7,641 nucleotides of DNA. It comes from Lachnospiraceae bacterium. GTDB lineage: Bacteria; Bacillota_A; Clostridia; Lachnospirales; Lachnospiraceae. Shown here in pieces: positions 1 to 7,415 of the stretch. Every line of letters begins with the position of its first letter. The first letter of the stretch is position 1. Location: assembly GCA_017416055.1 (NCBI GenBank), contig JAFQDI010000181.1, forward strand, positions 1 to 7,641. Direction: 5' to 3'. Position numbers and translations under genes: made by a program. The notes below the pieces were generated by a model. It was given only the letters and a program-made list of their open reading frames with translations. It did no database searches and was not told the origin of the DNA.

Positions 1-2131
1 ATAACACACATACACCGGAGTCCACGGCTGCCTTCGGCTCCATACCGGTTCCGACGACCGGAGTCTCTGTCGTCAGGAGCGGAACCGCCTGACGCTGCAT
101 GTTGGATCCCATCAGCGCACGGTTAGCATCGTCATTCTGCAGGAAAGGAATCATCGCAGTCGCAACGGAGAATACCATCTTAGGAGAAACGTCCATCAGA
201 TCGATGCGCTTCTTCTCAAACTCGGAGGTCTCCTCGCGGAAACGACCGGATACGTTATTACGAACAAAATGTCCGTTCTCATCCAACGCCTCGTTCGCCT
301 GTGCAACAACGTAGTTATCTTCCTCGTCAGCGGTCAGATATACTACCTCGTCGGTAACGCGAGGGTTAGAAGGATCGGTGGTCTTATCCACCACGCGATA
401 AGGAGCCTCAACAAAGCCGTACTCATTTACACGAGCATAGCTTGCCAGGGAGTTGATCAGACCGATGTTCGGACCCTCGGGGGTCTCAATGGGGCACATA
501 CGTCCATAGTGGGAGTAGTGAACATCTCGAACCTCGAATCCTGCACGGTCACGAGACAGACCGCCGGGTCCCAACGCGGACAGACGGCGCTTGTGCGTCA
601 ACTCAGACAGTGGATTGTTCTGATCCATAAACTGGGACAGCTGAGAGCTTCCGAAGAACTCCTTCACTGCCGCGGTCACAGGCTTGATATTGATCAGTGC
701 CTGAGGAGTGATGCCATCCAGATCCTGGGTGGTCATACGCTCGCGAACCACACGCTCCAGACGGGACAGACCGATACGGTACTGATTCTGTAAAAGCTCA
801 CCTACCGCACGGATACGACGGTTGCCCAAGTGGTCAATGTCGTCGGAGTTTCCGATGCCGTACTCCAGATGAATGTTATAGTTAATGGAAGCAAAGATAT
901 CTTCCTTCGTAATGTGCTTCGGTACCAGAAGAGCGACATTGCGGCTGATCACTTCCTTCAGATCCTCGATGTCAGTGTGCTCCTCCATCATCTGCTTCAG
1001 CACAGGATAGTAAACCATCTCGGTGATGCCCAGCTCTGCGGGATCCACATCCACGTAAGCATCCAGATCTACCATCATGTTGGAGAGAACCTTCACGCGG
1101 CGTCCCTCGCAGTCAACCCAAACATGGGTAGCCGCGGAGTTCTGAATCTCAACAGCCAGACGCTTGGAAACGCGCTCGCCTGCCTCAGCGATGATCTCGC
1201 CGGTCTCCTCGTTCACCACGCTGTCAGCCAGAACCTGTCCTGCCAGACGGTTCTTAAAATGAAGCTTCTTATTGAACTTATAACGGCCCACCTTCGCCAG
1301 ATCGTAACGTCTGGGGTCGAAGAACATACCGTTCATCAGGCTGGCTGCACTGTCAACGGACAGCGGCTCGCCGGGTCTGATCTTTTTGTATAACTCTAAC
1401 AGACCCTCTTCATAGCTTCCCTGAGGCGCACGCTCGGAAACGGAAGGGTCTTTCAAAATGCTCGCCTCAATCTTCGGCTCCTCACCGAACAGCTCGCGGA
1501 TCTCAGCGTTCGTTCCCACACCGAGGGCACGAACCAGCACGGTAACCGGTACCTTTCTGGTACGGTCAACACGTACGAAGAATACATCGTTGGAGTCTGT
1601 CTCGTACTCCAACCATGCACCACGGTTGGGAATAACGGTGCTGGTGAACAATCTCTTACCGATCTTGTCGTGACCAATACCATAGTAAATACCGGGGGAG
1701 CGCACCAACTGGCTAACGATAACTCGCTCAGCTCCGTTGATCACGAAAGAACCGGTGTCGGTCATCAGCGGCATATCTCCCATGAAGATATCATGTTCGC
1801 TGATCTCGTTAGTATCTTTATTCAAAAGACGAACTTTAACGGACAGCGGAGCAGCGTATGTCGCGTCTCTTTCCTTACACTCCGCAATGGTATACTTTAT
1901 ATCATCTTTGCGCAGAACGAAATCCACAAATTCCAGACTCAGATGACCGCTGAAATCTGCGATGGGAGAGATGTCCGCAAACGCTTCCTTCAATCCCTCG
2001 TCCAAAAACCACTGATAAGAGTCCTTCTGAATCTCAATCAGATTCGGCATCTGGAGTACATCCTTCTGCCGTGAGTAGCTCATTCGCACACCCTTGCCTG
2101 CGGGCACTGGGCGTATTCTCCACTTCTCCAT
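1..2131 (-). CDS. rpoB: DNA-directed RNA polymerase beta subunit, N-terminal 710 residues (partial, runs off the left edge)
   Basis: RpoB forms, with beta-prime, the catalytic core of the cytoplasmic RNA polymerase. The frame is open from 2131 to base 2, about 55 % of a normal-length beta subunit. Visible landmarks are the N-terminal MSYSRQK / MPNLIEIQ segment, [12 protein letters not shown] at residues 136-147, the rifampicin region from [16 protein letters not shown] to [25 protein letters not shown] at about 495-530, and [14 protein letters not shown] around 549-562. No insertion or frameshift is seen. Two in-frame ATGs lie at 2137-2135 and 2131-2129. The second is preferred because the Shine-Dalgarno AGGGGTG (2140-2146) is 8 bases from it but only 2 from the first, and the protein then begins MEKWRIRP, as in Lachnospiraceae homologues (from memory). 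The gene has its own promoter and leader and follows a terminator, so it starts a transcription unit that normally continues into rpoC outside the window. Confidence 0.98.
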   Translation of the reverse strand, partial: MEKWRIRPVPAGKGVRMSYSRQKDVLQMPNLIEIQKDSYQWFLDEGLKEAFADISPIADFSGHLSLEFVDFVLRKDDIKYTIAECKERDATYAAPLSVKVRLLNKDTNEISEHDIFMGDMPLMTDTGSFVINGAERVIVSQLVRSPGIYYGIGHDKIGKRLFTSTVIPNRGAWLEYETDSNDVFFVRVDRTRKVPVTVLVRALGVGTNAEIRELFGEEPKIEASILKDPSVSERAPQGSYEEGLLELYKKIRPGEPLSVDSAASLMNGMFFDPRRYDLAKVGRYKFNKKLHFKNRLAGQVLADSVVNEETGEIIAEAGERVSKRLAVEIQNSAATHVWVDCEGRRVKVLSNMMVDLDAYVDVDPAELGITEMVYYPVLKQMMEEHTDIEDLKEVISRNVALLVPKHITKEDIFASINYNIHLEYGIGNSDDIDHLGNRRIRAVGELLQNQYRIGLSRLERVVRERMTTQDLDGITPQALINIKPVTAAVKEFFGSSQLSQFMDQNNPLSELTHKRRLSALGPGGLSRDRAGFEVRDVHYSHYGRMCPIETPEGPNIGLINSLASYARVNEYGFVEAPYRVVDKTTDPSNPRVTDEVVYLTADEEDNYVVAQANEALDENGHFVRNNVSGRFREETSEFEKKRIDLMDVSPKMVFSVATAMIPFLQNDDANRALMGSNMQRQAVPLLTTETPVVGTGMEPKAAVDSGVCVL
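572..652 (-). other. rpoB: Rifampicin resistance-determining region of rpoB (wild-type residues)
   Basis: This stretch encodes residues 494-520, equivalent to E. coli RpoB 507-533, with a constant offset of 13. The three positions most often changed in resistant strains are unaltered: Asp503 (E. coli 516, codon at 623-625), His513 (E. coli 526, codon at 593-595) and Ser518 (E. coli 531, codon at 578-580). E. coli Ile530 is Leu here, a conservative difference between lineages. On the sequence alone, the enzyme should bind rifamycins. Confidence 0.9.
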
Positions 2132-2139
2132 TGACATTT

Positions 2140-2146
2140 CACCCCT
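2140..2146 (-). promoter_or_regulatory. Ribosome binding site deciding the rpoB start
   Basis: On the minus strand this reads AGGGGTG. It lies 8 bases before the ATG at 2131-2129 and only 2 bases before another in-frame ATG at 2137-2135. The spacing favours the downstream ATG as the true rpoB start. Confidence 0.75.
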
Positions 2147-2159
2147 GTCTTCTTTCTCT

Positions 2160-2199
2160 GGGACGGCGCAGATATATGATTTATACCTACGTTTGTCCC
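2160..2199 (-). promoter_or_regulatory. Two-tier stem-loop in the rpoB 5' leader
   Basis: In the minus-strand transcript, an upper stem of 10 pairs (CGUAGGUAUA, 2191-2182, with UAUAUCUGCG, 2176-2167) closes a 5-base loop AAUCA. It contains two G-U pairs. A lower stem of 5 pairs (GGGAC, 2199-2195, with GUCCC, 2164-2160) is joined to it through a small AAA/CC internal loop. No U-tract follows, so this is not an intrinsic terminator. It sits about 13 bases before the rpoB Shine-Dalgarno. A role in translation control, RNA processing or mRNA stability is possible, but that is inference. I recognise no known riboswitch or ribosomal-protein leader motif. Confidence 0.45.
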
Positions 2200-2235
2200 C
2201 TTAAAGGCACACGATACCACAATAGTGCATCTATC

Positions 2236-2264
2236 ACCATATCATGCCCAAATCAAGATGTCAA
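2236..2264 (-). promoter_or_regulatory. Sigma-A promoter of rpoB
   Basis: On the minus strand a perfect -35 TTGACA (2264-2259) is followed by a 17-base spacer and a -10 TATGGT (2241-2236). The -10 is preceded by TGA, giving the extended -10 signature TGn. Transcription should begin near 2229, leaving a leader of about 98 bases before the rpoB ATG. The promoter lies just past the terminator of the upstream lipoprotein gene, so it is the obvious source of rpoB transcript. Confidence 0.8.
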
Positions 2265-2299
2265 GCAAAATTTTCTAAATTTTTCTATTTTTCAAAAAA
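2265..2299 (-). promoter_or_regulatory. A/T-tract region upstream of the rpoB -35 (candidate UP element overlapping the terminator T-tract)
   Basis: The 35 bases immediately before the -35 box are almost wholly A and T. On the minus strand they read as a run of six T followed by A-tracts whose starts lie 8 and 10 bases apart, close to one helical turn. Such tracts bind the alpha-subunit C-terminal domain at strong promoters (established for rRNA promoters). The first part also serves as the U-tract of the upstream terminator. Activity as an UP element is inferred. Confidence 0.5.
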
Positions 2300-2328
2300 C
2301 ACAGGGCTGTTGCGATCAGCAACAGCCC
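2293..2328 (-). terminator. Rho-independent terminator after the lipoprotein gene
   Basis: A perfect 10-pair GC-rich hairpin (GGGCTGTTGC / GCAACAGCCC, 2304-2313 with 2319-2328) closes a 5-base loop. On the minus strand it is followed by TGTG and a run of six T (2299-2294). It lies 38 bases after the lipoprotein stop and ends the rml-glmM-lipoprotein unit. No T-run follows on the plus strand, so it works in one direction. It insulates rpoB from read-through. Confidence 0.92.
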
Positions 2329-2366
2329 TCGTTCCCATCTATACATTCATTTATACATCGATTGAT

Positions 2367-2996
2367 TTATTCCGGTACGCTTGTCGTTTCCCACGTGTAG
2401 ATGATCTCATTCACCTGTACGCTTCCTATCCGCACTTCGAACTCATCATCTTCCTCGATCTGTCCTTTCGGAACCTCGATCATCAGGTGCCACTCCACTT
2501 CCTGCCCATCGTGCATGAGTGAGTTGATGCGCCTTACGGCAATCGTCCACTTTCCTTCTTCGTTTTCCGTGAGACCGACCACCACATGGCGGCTCATTCC
2601 GTCGCCTTCCGAAAGCACTACCACGATCACGTCTTTTTTACTCCAAAACGCTTCATCATAGCGGTCGCAGGCATTCAGAAAACCGACCGTGCCACTGATA
2701 TCCGTCTGTTCGCGTCTTTCCAGTGAAAACACATCTTTATATGTCTCATAGTACGCATCCAACGACTCCTGAGAATCAATCCGGGTCACTACCGGATAAG
2801 TGTTCTCGCTGTGAGGGCTTCCGGTAATAATATACTGCGCATCAAGACCGTCGGATGCACGGACTTCCTCGAGCACCACATCTTCGTACATATCGTATTT
2901 ACCGGTTCGCTCCGTGTTCTCCTCACCGTTGCCGCCGCAGGCAGTGAGAAGAATTAAAGAAAGCATCATGATAAAAAACATTTTATGGTCTTTCAT
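2367..2996 (-). CDS. Uncharacterised small lipoprotein, 209 residues
   Basis: The start ATG at 2996 is chosen because AGAGGAG (3005-3011) lies 8 bases upstream and translation then begins with a signal peptide. A longer frame back to 3089 would place 31 extra residues, including charged ones, before the signal. Residues 1-19 are a short lysine-containing n-region and a hydrophobic core. Leu17-Thr18-Ala19-Cys20 is a lipobox, so Cys20 should be lipidated and the protein anchored outside the membrane. A Gly/Glu/Asn-rich linker (about 21-32) leads into an acidic domain of about 175 residues. This has a Trp118-SKKDVIVVVL strand and later Arg136-His137 and EWHLMIEV (168-175), a pattern that suggests a beta-rich fold. 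I recall similar unnamed clostridial lipoproteins, without a known function. The gene lies 67 bases after glmM with no clear promoter between, so it is probably co-transcribed, and it ends at a strong terminator. Confidence 0.88.
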   Translation of the reverse strand: MKDHKMFFIMMLSLILLTACGGNGEENTERTGKYDMYEDVVLEEVRASDGLDAQYIITGSPHSENTYPVVTRIDSQESLDAYYETYKDVFSLERREQTDISGTVGFLNACDRYDEAFWSKKDVIVVVLSEGDGMSRHVVVGLTENEEGKWTIAVRRINSLMHDGQEVEWHLMIEVPKGQIEEDDEFEVRIGSVQVNEIIYTWETTSVPE

Positions 2997-3063
2997 GGCA
3001 ATTTCTCCTCTCATCGGCCATTCACTTCTTATACGACCAAGCAGGAAAATTTCCTCATATGTT

Positions 3064-4413
3064 TCAAACCACCACATGCCCTCTCTCACAGATCACGCGG
3101 ATCACCTCATCCACACATTCAGCGCAAAGTTCGTCGGTTCTCGCCTCCACCATCACGCGGATCACCGGCTCGGTACCGCTCTCGCGTACGAGGATACGGC
3201 CGTCATCGCCAAGACGCTTCTCCACTCTGCTGATCGCAGCCTGGACATCTGCATCCCCTCTCGCCTCAGGTTTACTCTTTACGCGGACATTCTTCAGGCA
3301 CTGGGGGAAGATCTCCACAGGTCTCGTCAGTTCGGAGAGGCTCTGTTTCTTCTCCAGCATGACTTCCATCACCTTCAGGGAAGTCAGGATGCCGTCACCG
3401 GTAGATGCATATTTACTGAAAATGATATGTCCGGACTGCTCACCGCCCAGGCGATGACCGTTCTTTGACATATTCTCGTAAACATATTTGTCCCCGACTG
3501 CGGTCTTCTCGTATGCGATACCCTCCGCGTCGAGTGCTTTGTATAGCCCCATATTGGACATAATCGTGGTAACAACCGTATTCGTCTCCAACAGGCCATT
3601 TTCCTTCATATACTTTCCGCACACGTAAAGAATCAAGTCGCCATCCACAACATTTCCAAACTCATCTACTGCAAGGCATCTGTCTGCATCTCCGTCATAA
3701 GCGAATCCAACGTCCAGATGGTTGTCACGGACGAACTTTTGCAATACCTCAATATGCGTAGAACCACAGTACATATTGATGTTCGTTCCGTCAGGCTCAT
3801 TGTTGATCACATAAGTCTTCGCTCCCAGGGCGTCAAACACGCTCTTCGCAATCATCCACGAGCTTCCGTTCGCACAATCAAGTCCTACGCGCATCCCCCG
3901 GAAAGAACGGGTCGCAAGAGAGATCAGATACCCCATATAGCGGTGACGTCCCGCTACGTAGTCTACGGTCAAGCCGATATTTTCCTTCGTGGCAAAAGGA
4001 ATCTCTTCGCACTCGCCGTCCAGGTAAGCTTCGATCAAGCGGATCACATCCTCCTCCATCTTCTCTCCACGGCTATTGATCAGTTTGATTCCGTTGTCGT
4101 AGTAAGGGTTGTGGCTGGCAGAAATCATAATTCCACAGTCAAAATCCTCGGTACGCACCACATAAGCCACACTGGGCGTGGTCGTCACGTGGAGCAGATA
4201 TACGTCCGCTCCGGACGCGGTCAACCCGGCAACCAGAGAATACTCAAACATATAGCTGCTTCGTCTGGTGTCCTTTCCGATGATCATGCGGCATTTGCGT
4301 CTGTTGTTGCGGTAATACCATCCCAGGTATCTTCCGATCTTATAGGCATGTTCCACGGTAAGATTCACGTTTGCCTCACCGCGAAACCCATCAGTCCCAA
4401 AATATTTTCCCAT
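3064..4413 (-). CDS. glmM: Phosphoglucosamine mutase
   Basis: GlmM interconverts glucosamine-6-phosphate and glucosamine-1-phosphate in the cytoplasm, the step that feeds UDP-GlcNAc for peptidoglycan and other polymers. At 449 residues it has the usual family length. All signatures of the alpha-D-phosphohexomutase family are present in order: GTDGFRG near the N-terminus (6-12), the catalytic phosphoserine Ser100 in ISASHNP (97-103), the Mg-binding DGDADR (240-245), the sugar-binding GGEQSGH (323-329) and the phosphate-binding RESGTEP (410-416). GGEQSGH favours GlmM over phosphomannomutase or phosphoglucomutase. Shine-Dalgarno GGAGG (4420-4424) lies 6 bases from the ATG. The gap to rmlD is only 14 bases, so the two are very likely on one mRNA and perhaps translationally linked. 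The placement ties amino-sugar supply to rhamnose supply. Confidence 0.96.
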   Translation of the reverse strand: MGKYFGTDGFRGEANVNLTVEHAYKIGRYLGWYYRNNRRKCRMIIGKDTRRSSYMFEYSLVAGLTASGADVYLLHVTTTPSVAYVVRTEDFDCGIMISASHNPYYDNGIKLINSRGEKMEEDVIRLIEAYLDGECEEIPFATKENIGLTVDYVAGRHRYMGYLISLATRSFRGMRVGLDCANGSSWMIAKSVFDALGAKTYVINNEPDGTNINMYCGSTHIEVLQKFVRDNHLDVGFAYDGDADRCLAVDEFGNVVDGDLILYVCGKYMKENGLLETNTVVTTIMSNMGLYKALDAEGIAYEKTAVGDKYVYENMSKNGHRLGGEQSGHIIFSKYASTGDGILTSLKVMEVMLEKKQSLSELTRPVEIFPQCLKNVRVKSKPEARGDADVQAAISRVEKRLGDDGRILVRESGTEPVIRVMVEARTDELCAECVDEVIRVICERGHVVV

Positions 4414-4427
4414 TTTATGCCTCCAAA

Positions 4428-5342
4428 TTATTGATCAATTTCTCTCAAATACCGAGCAACCGCATCCTGCCATGTGGGCAGCGGATCAAAGCCCGCCTCC
4501 ACAAGTTTACTCTTATTCAGGCGGCTGTTGAACGGTCTGGCCGCTTTCGATAGACCATATTCCTCGGTCGTCACCGGAATCACCTTCGTGGTGTAACCTG
4601 CCTGTCTGAAAATCTCAACCGTAAAATCATACCAGCTGATATATCCGCCTTCATTGGTCGCATGATAATATCCATACTTCTCGGTCTCGATCATATCCAC
4701 CAGCAGCCTGGAAAGATCCAACGTATAGGTGGGCGTACCGATCTGGTCGCACACCACCCGGACCGTATCGTACTTCTGACCCACACTCAGCATGGTCTTG
4801 ATGAAGTTCTTTCCGTTCAGGCCAAACACCCACGCGATGCGGACGATGAAGTACTTCTCCAGCGTCTCTGCCACCGCCAGTTCGCCCTCCAGCTTCGTCT
4901 GGCCGTAGACATTCAGCGGCTTATAATCCTTGCAATCCGGCTCCCAGGGAGTCTCACCCTGTCCGTCAAACACATAGTCCGTGGAAATATACACCATCTT
5001 GCAGTCCAGCTTCTTGCAGACAGTGGCGATGTTCTTCGTTCCGCCCGCATTGATTGCGCGGACTTTCTCCACCTTATCATCGTCCTCCGCCAGATCCACG
5101 GCCGTCCACGCCGCACAGTGAACCACCACATCCGGCTTAATCTCTCCAAGAGTCTTCTTTACCGAACCCGCGTCTGTGATATCCATCGCCACATAAGGCA
5201 TAGAACACACGGAACTCCCGTCCTGAATCCCTGCATATTCAGGCGCAATATCGCTTCCCACGCCCTCATATCCTCGTTTTGCCAGTTCGTTCATCACATC
5301 GTGGCCCAACTGTCCCGCCACACCGGTCACAAATACTTTCAT
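4428..5342 (-). CDS. rmlD (rfbD): dTDP-4-dehydrorhamnose reductase
   Basis: RmlD performs the last step of dTDP-L-rhamnose synthesis, the NAD(P)H-dependent reduction of dTDP-4-dehydro-L-rhamnose. The 304-residue protein is a short-chain dehydrogenase-type reductase. It has the dinucleotide-binding GVAGQLG (7-13), STDYVFDG (120-127), the catalytic Tyr146-x3-Lys150, the family-specific DQIGTPTYT (199-207) and ARPFNSRL (268-275). The ATG at 5342 is chosen over an in-frame ATG at 5360 because AGGGAG (5351-5356) lies 8 bases before it and the protein then starts directly at the MKVFVTG nucleotide-binding strand. The gene lies 23 bases after rmlB and 14 before glmM, inside one operon. A stretch at about 30-50 (GSDIAPEYAGIQDGSSVCSM) looks longer than the equivalent in the E. 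coli enzyme, from memory. Confidence 0.95.
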   Translation of the reverse strand: MKVFVTGVAGQLGHDVMNELAKRGYEGVGSDIAPEYAGIQDGSSVCSMPYVAMDITDAGSVKKTLGEIKPDVVVHCAAWTAVDLAEDDDKVEKVRAINAGGTKNIATVCKKLDCKMVYISTDYVFDGQGETPWEPDCKDYKPLNVYGQTKLEGELAVAETLEKYFIVRIAWVFGLNGKNFIKTMLSVGQKYDTVRVVCDQIGTPTYTLDLSRLLVDMIETEKYGYYHATNEGGYISWYDFTVEIFRQAGYTTKVIPVTTEEYGLSKAARPFNSRLNKSKLVEAGFDPLPTWQDAVARYLREIDQ

Positions 5343-5365
5343 GTATCTATCTCCCTGCATAAAAA

Positions 5366-6391
5366 TCAGCGATTTCCATACATCTTCTCATAATAATTCT
5401 GATACTCTCCGGAGATGATAGTCTCCCACCATTCCTTATTGTCCAAATACCACTGAATCGTCTTCTGAATGCCATCCGCGAATCTAGTCTCCGGCAGCCA
5501 GCCCAGTTCATTGTGGATCTTGGTCGGATCGATCGCATAACGCATATCATGCCCCTTTCGGTCAGCTACATAAGTAATCAAGCTCTCCGGCTTATTAAGT
5601 GCCTTGCAGATGATCTTGACGATATCAATATTCTTCATCTCGTTATGACCGCCGATATTGTAAACCTCTCCCACACGGCCATTGTGAATGATCAGATCGA
5701 TCGCCTTACAGTGATCCTCCACATAGAGCCAATCACGAACATTTAAGCCTTCTCCGTAAACCGGCAGCGGCTTGTCATTCAGTGCATTGGCGATCATCAG
5801 CGGAATCAACTTCTCAGGAAAATGATACGGTCCGTAGTTGTTCGAACAACGGGAGATCGTCACCGGAAGTCCGTAGGTGCGGTAATAAGCCATGACCAGA
5901 AGATCCGCTCCTGCCTTGGAAGAAGAATAAGGGGAGCTGGTATGGATCGGGGTCTCCTCAGTGAAGAACAGATCAGGACGATCCAAAGGAAGATCGCCGT
6001 ATACTTCGTCCGTGGACACCTGATGGTAGCGGGTAATGCCGTACTTACGGCACGCATCCATCAACACCTGAGTGCCCAGAATATTGGTCTGCAGGAATAC
6101 CTCCGGATTCTCGATGGAACGGTCTACATGGCTCTCCGCCGCGAAATTCACCACGATATCGGGATGTTCCTCCTCAAAGAGCTTGTACACCGCCTCGCGG
6201 TCACAGATATCCGCCTTCACAAAGCGAAAGTTAGGATTTCCCATCACCGGCTCCAGCGTAGACAGATTTCCCGCATAGGTCAGTTTGTCCAGGCAGATAA
6301 TGCGGTAGTCCGGGTACTTCCCAAGCATATGAAACACAAAATTAGATCCAATAAATCCGGCTCCGCCGGTCACGATAATTGTCTTACTCAT
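5366..6391 (-). CDS. rmlB (rfbB): dTDP-glucose 4,6-dehydratase
   Basis: RmlB converts dTDP-glucose to dTDP-4-keto-6-deoxyglucose with a tightly bound NAD, the second step of rhamnose synthesis. The 341-residue protein has the extended SDR layout. It shows the Rossmann GGAGFIG (9-15), AAESHVDRSI (85-94), the catalytic Thr127-Asp128-Glu129 in STDEVYG, Tyr155-x3-Lys159 in YSSSK, RDWLYVEDH (219-227) and DRKGHDMRYAID (277-288). The TDE triad separates it from UDP-glucose 4-epimerases. The ATG at 6391 is chosen because AAGGA (6400-6404) lies 8 bases upstream and the protein starts just before the first beta strand. Alternative upstream starts at 6409 and 6412 would add charged residues and lack that spacing. 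The gene follows rmlA by 21 bases. Confidence 0.96.
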   Translation of the reverse strand: MSKTIIVTGGAGFIGSNFVFHMLGKYPDYRIICLDKLTYAGNLSTLEPVMGNPNFRFVKADICDREAVYKLFEEEHPDIVVNFAAESHVDRSIENPEVFLQTNILGTQVLMDACRKYGITRYHQVSTDEVYGDLPLDRPDLFFTEETPIHTSSPYSSSKAGADLLVMAYYRTYGLPVTISRCSNNYGPYHFPEKLIPLMIANALNDKPLPVYGEGLNVRDWLYVEDHCKAIDLIIHNGRVGEVYNIGGHNEMKNIDIVKIICKALNKPESLITYVADRKGHDMRYAIDPTKIHNELGWLPETRFADGIQKTIQWYLDNKEWWETIISGEYQNYYEKMYGNR

Positions 6392-6412
6392 CTCAGTTTT
6401 CCTTCTCATCAA

Positions 6413-7309
6413 TCAGTGTAATACGTCAATATATTTGCCGGCCAATACATCTTTCAGATATTGCCCGTACTGGTTGTTTTTCATGGACTCCGCGATCTCA
6501 GAAAGCTGCTCACGGGTAATCCAGCCATTCATGTAGGCGATATCCTCCAGACAAGCTATTTTGCGGTGCTGATGGGTTTCGACCGTCTTTACGAAGTTGG
6601 TCGCTTCTACCAGGCTCTCATGCGTACCGGTGTCCAACCAGGTAAATCCCTGTCCCAGAAGTTCCACATTCAGCTCTCCGTTCTCCAAATAGATTCGGTT
6701 CAGGTCGGTAATCTCCAGTTCTCCTCTTGCGGAGGGCTTCAGATTCTTCGCATACTCTACCACACGGTTATCGTAGAAATATAAGCCCGTGACACAGTAA
6801 TTGCTCTTCGGCTTCTTCGGTTTTTCCTCAATGGAGACCGCACGCCCTTCCGCGTCAAACTCCACGATGCCGAAGCGCTCCGGATCGTCCACATAGTATC
6901 CAAACACCGTGGCACCTTTGCCACTCTCCGCATTCTCCACGGCAGTGCGAAGGCGATGCTTCAGTCCATGCCCCGCAAAGATATTGTCACCCAGTACCAT
7001 CGCCGCACAGTCAGCACCGATAAAGTCAGCACCGATGATAAATGCCTGCGCCAATCCGTCCGGGCTGGGTTGCTCGGCATAGCTCAGCTTCACACCAAAC
7101 TGATGACCATCTCCCAACAGTGCCTCAAAGCGGGGCAGATCCTGCGGGGTGGAGATAATCAGAATCTCTCGGATGTTCGCACTCATCAGGACAGACAGCG
7201 GATAGTAGATCATCGGCTTGTCATAGATGGGCAAAAGCTGCTTGGATGTCACCTTCGTTAACGGATACAGTCTCGTGCCGGATCCTCCGGCTAAAATAAT
7301 ACCTTTCAT
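6413..7309 (-). CDS. rmlA (rfbA): Glucose-1-phosphate thymidylyltransferase
   Basis: RmlA condenses glucose-1-phosphate and dTTP to dTDP-glucose and pyrophosphate, the committed and usually feedback-inhibited step towards dTDP-L-rhamnose. The 298-residue protein has the nucleotidyltransferase signature [13 protein letters not shown] (6-18) followed by Lys23, the substrate-binding [11 protein letters not shown] (80-90), the metal-binding LGDNIF (106-111), [10 protein letters not shown] (161-170), [11 protein letters not shown] (194-204) and [10 protein letters not shown] (224-233). Its length matches the RmlA family rather than the longer two-domain RmlA-like proteins. The ATG at 7309 has GGAG (7319-7322) at 9 bases. 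It is the first rml gene in the window and probably heads the rmlA-rmlB-rmlD-glmM run. Confidence 0.96.
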   Translation of the reverse strand: MKGIILAGGSGTRLYPLTKVTSKQLLPIYDKPMIYYPLSVLMSANIREILIISTPQDLPRFEALLGDGHQFGVKLSYAEQPSPDGLAQAFIIGADFIGADCAAMVLGDNIFAGHGLKHRLRTAVENAESGKGATVFGYYVDDPERFGIVEFDAEGRAVSIEEKPKKPKSNYCVTGLYFYDNRVVEYAKNLKPSARGELEITDLNRIYLENGELNVELLGQGFTWLDTGTHESLVEATNFVKTVETHQHRKIACLEDIAYMNGWITREQLSEIAESMKNNQYGQYLKDVLAGKYIDVLH

Positions 7310-7415
7310 CGTCTACTTCTCCAATATATTATCGTTAATCCCTATATTCACGGCAAAAGACCCGTGTCAGAAACCATCCGAGCGCAGGTCATTTGCATCA
7401 AAATCCATTCTTCAG
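7310..7415. other. Intergenic gap between the sugar transferase gene and rmlA
   Basis: These 106 bases contain no gene. A short inverted repeat (5-pair stem, 7349-7353 with 7362-7366, 8-base loop) is not followed by a T-run on either strand, so it is unlikely to be an intrinsic terminator. Read-through from the sugar transferase gene into rmlA is therefore plausible. The gap could also hold a promoter for rmlA. Confidence 0.5.
7341..7370 (-). promoter_or_regulatory. Possible weak sigma-A promoter for rmlA
   Basis: On the minus strand, CTGACA (7370-7365, 5 of 6 to the -35 consensus) is followed by 18 bases and TATAGG (7346-7341, 4 of 6). Transcription would start about 25 bases before the rmlA start codon. 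A second overlapping candidate, TTGCCG (7356-7351) with 17 bases to GATAAT (7333-7328), would leave a leader of under 20 bases. Neither is strong, and transcription may instead come from upstream. Confidence 0.3.

Larger units (their letters stand above)
2132..2366. other. Intergenic region between the lipoprotein gene and rpoB (no gene)
   Basis: These 235 bases hold, in minus-strand order, the terminator hairpin, an A/T-rich stretch, the rpoB promoter, and the leader hairpin with the Shine-Dalgarno. I see no small coding frame with a convincing start site and no ribosomal-protein gene remnant. A plus-strand open frame crossing this stretch has no ribosome binding site and a composition unlike the real genes. 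Confidence 0.8.

Noticed and set aside
572..652. Rifampicin-resistance substitutions in RpoB
   Set aside because: The residues equivalent to E. coli Asp516, His526 and Ser531 are all wild type.
830..1393. Plus-strand open frame of 187 codons, with others at 269-793 and 1670-2074
   Set aside because: They lie wholly antisense to rpoB, whose frame is unmistakable. They lack ribosome binding sites, and their His/Val/Leu/Gln-rich composition is that of a reverse-strand shadow.
2997..3063. Promoter for the lipoprotein gene in the 67-base gap after glmM (TATAAG with possible upstream boxes)
   Set aside because: The TATAAG has no acceptable -35 at 16-18 bases, and the TTGAAA present has no acceptable -10. 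A short palindrome AGGAAA-T-TTTCCT is there but is too weak to call.
2997..3089. Longer N-terminus for the lipoprotein, overlapping the end of glmM
   Set aside because: It would add 31 residues before the signal peptide. The internal ATG at 2996 has a good Shine-Dalgarno and puts the lipobox at the expected place.
4662..5393. Plus-strand open frame of 243 codons, and a similar one of 238 codons at 3718-4434
   Set aside because: They are antisense to rmlD and glmM respectively, with no start signal and no recognisable motif. They arise because the real genes avoid certain codons.
7349..7366. Inverted repeat CACGG / CCGTG as a terminator before rmlA
   Set aside because: The stem is only 5 pairs with an 8-base loop, and no T-run follows on either strand.
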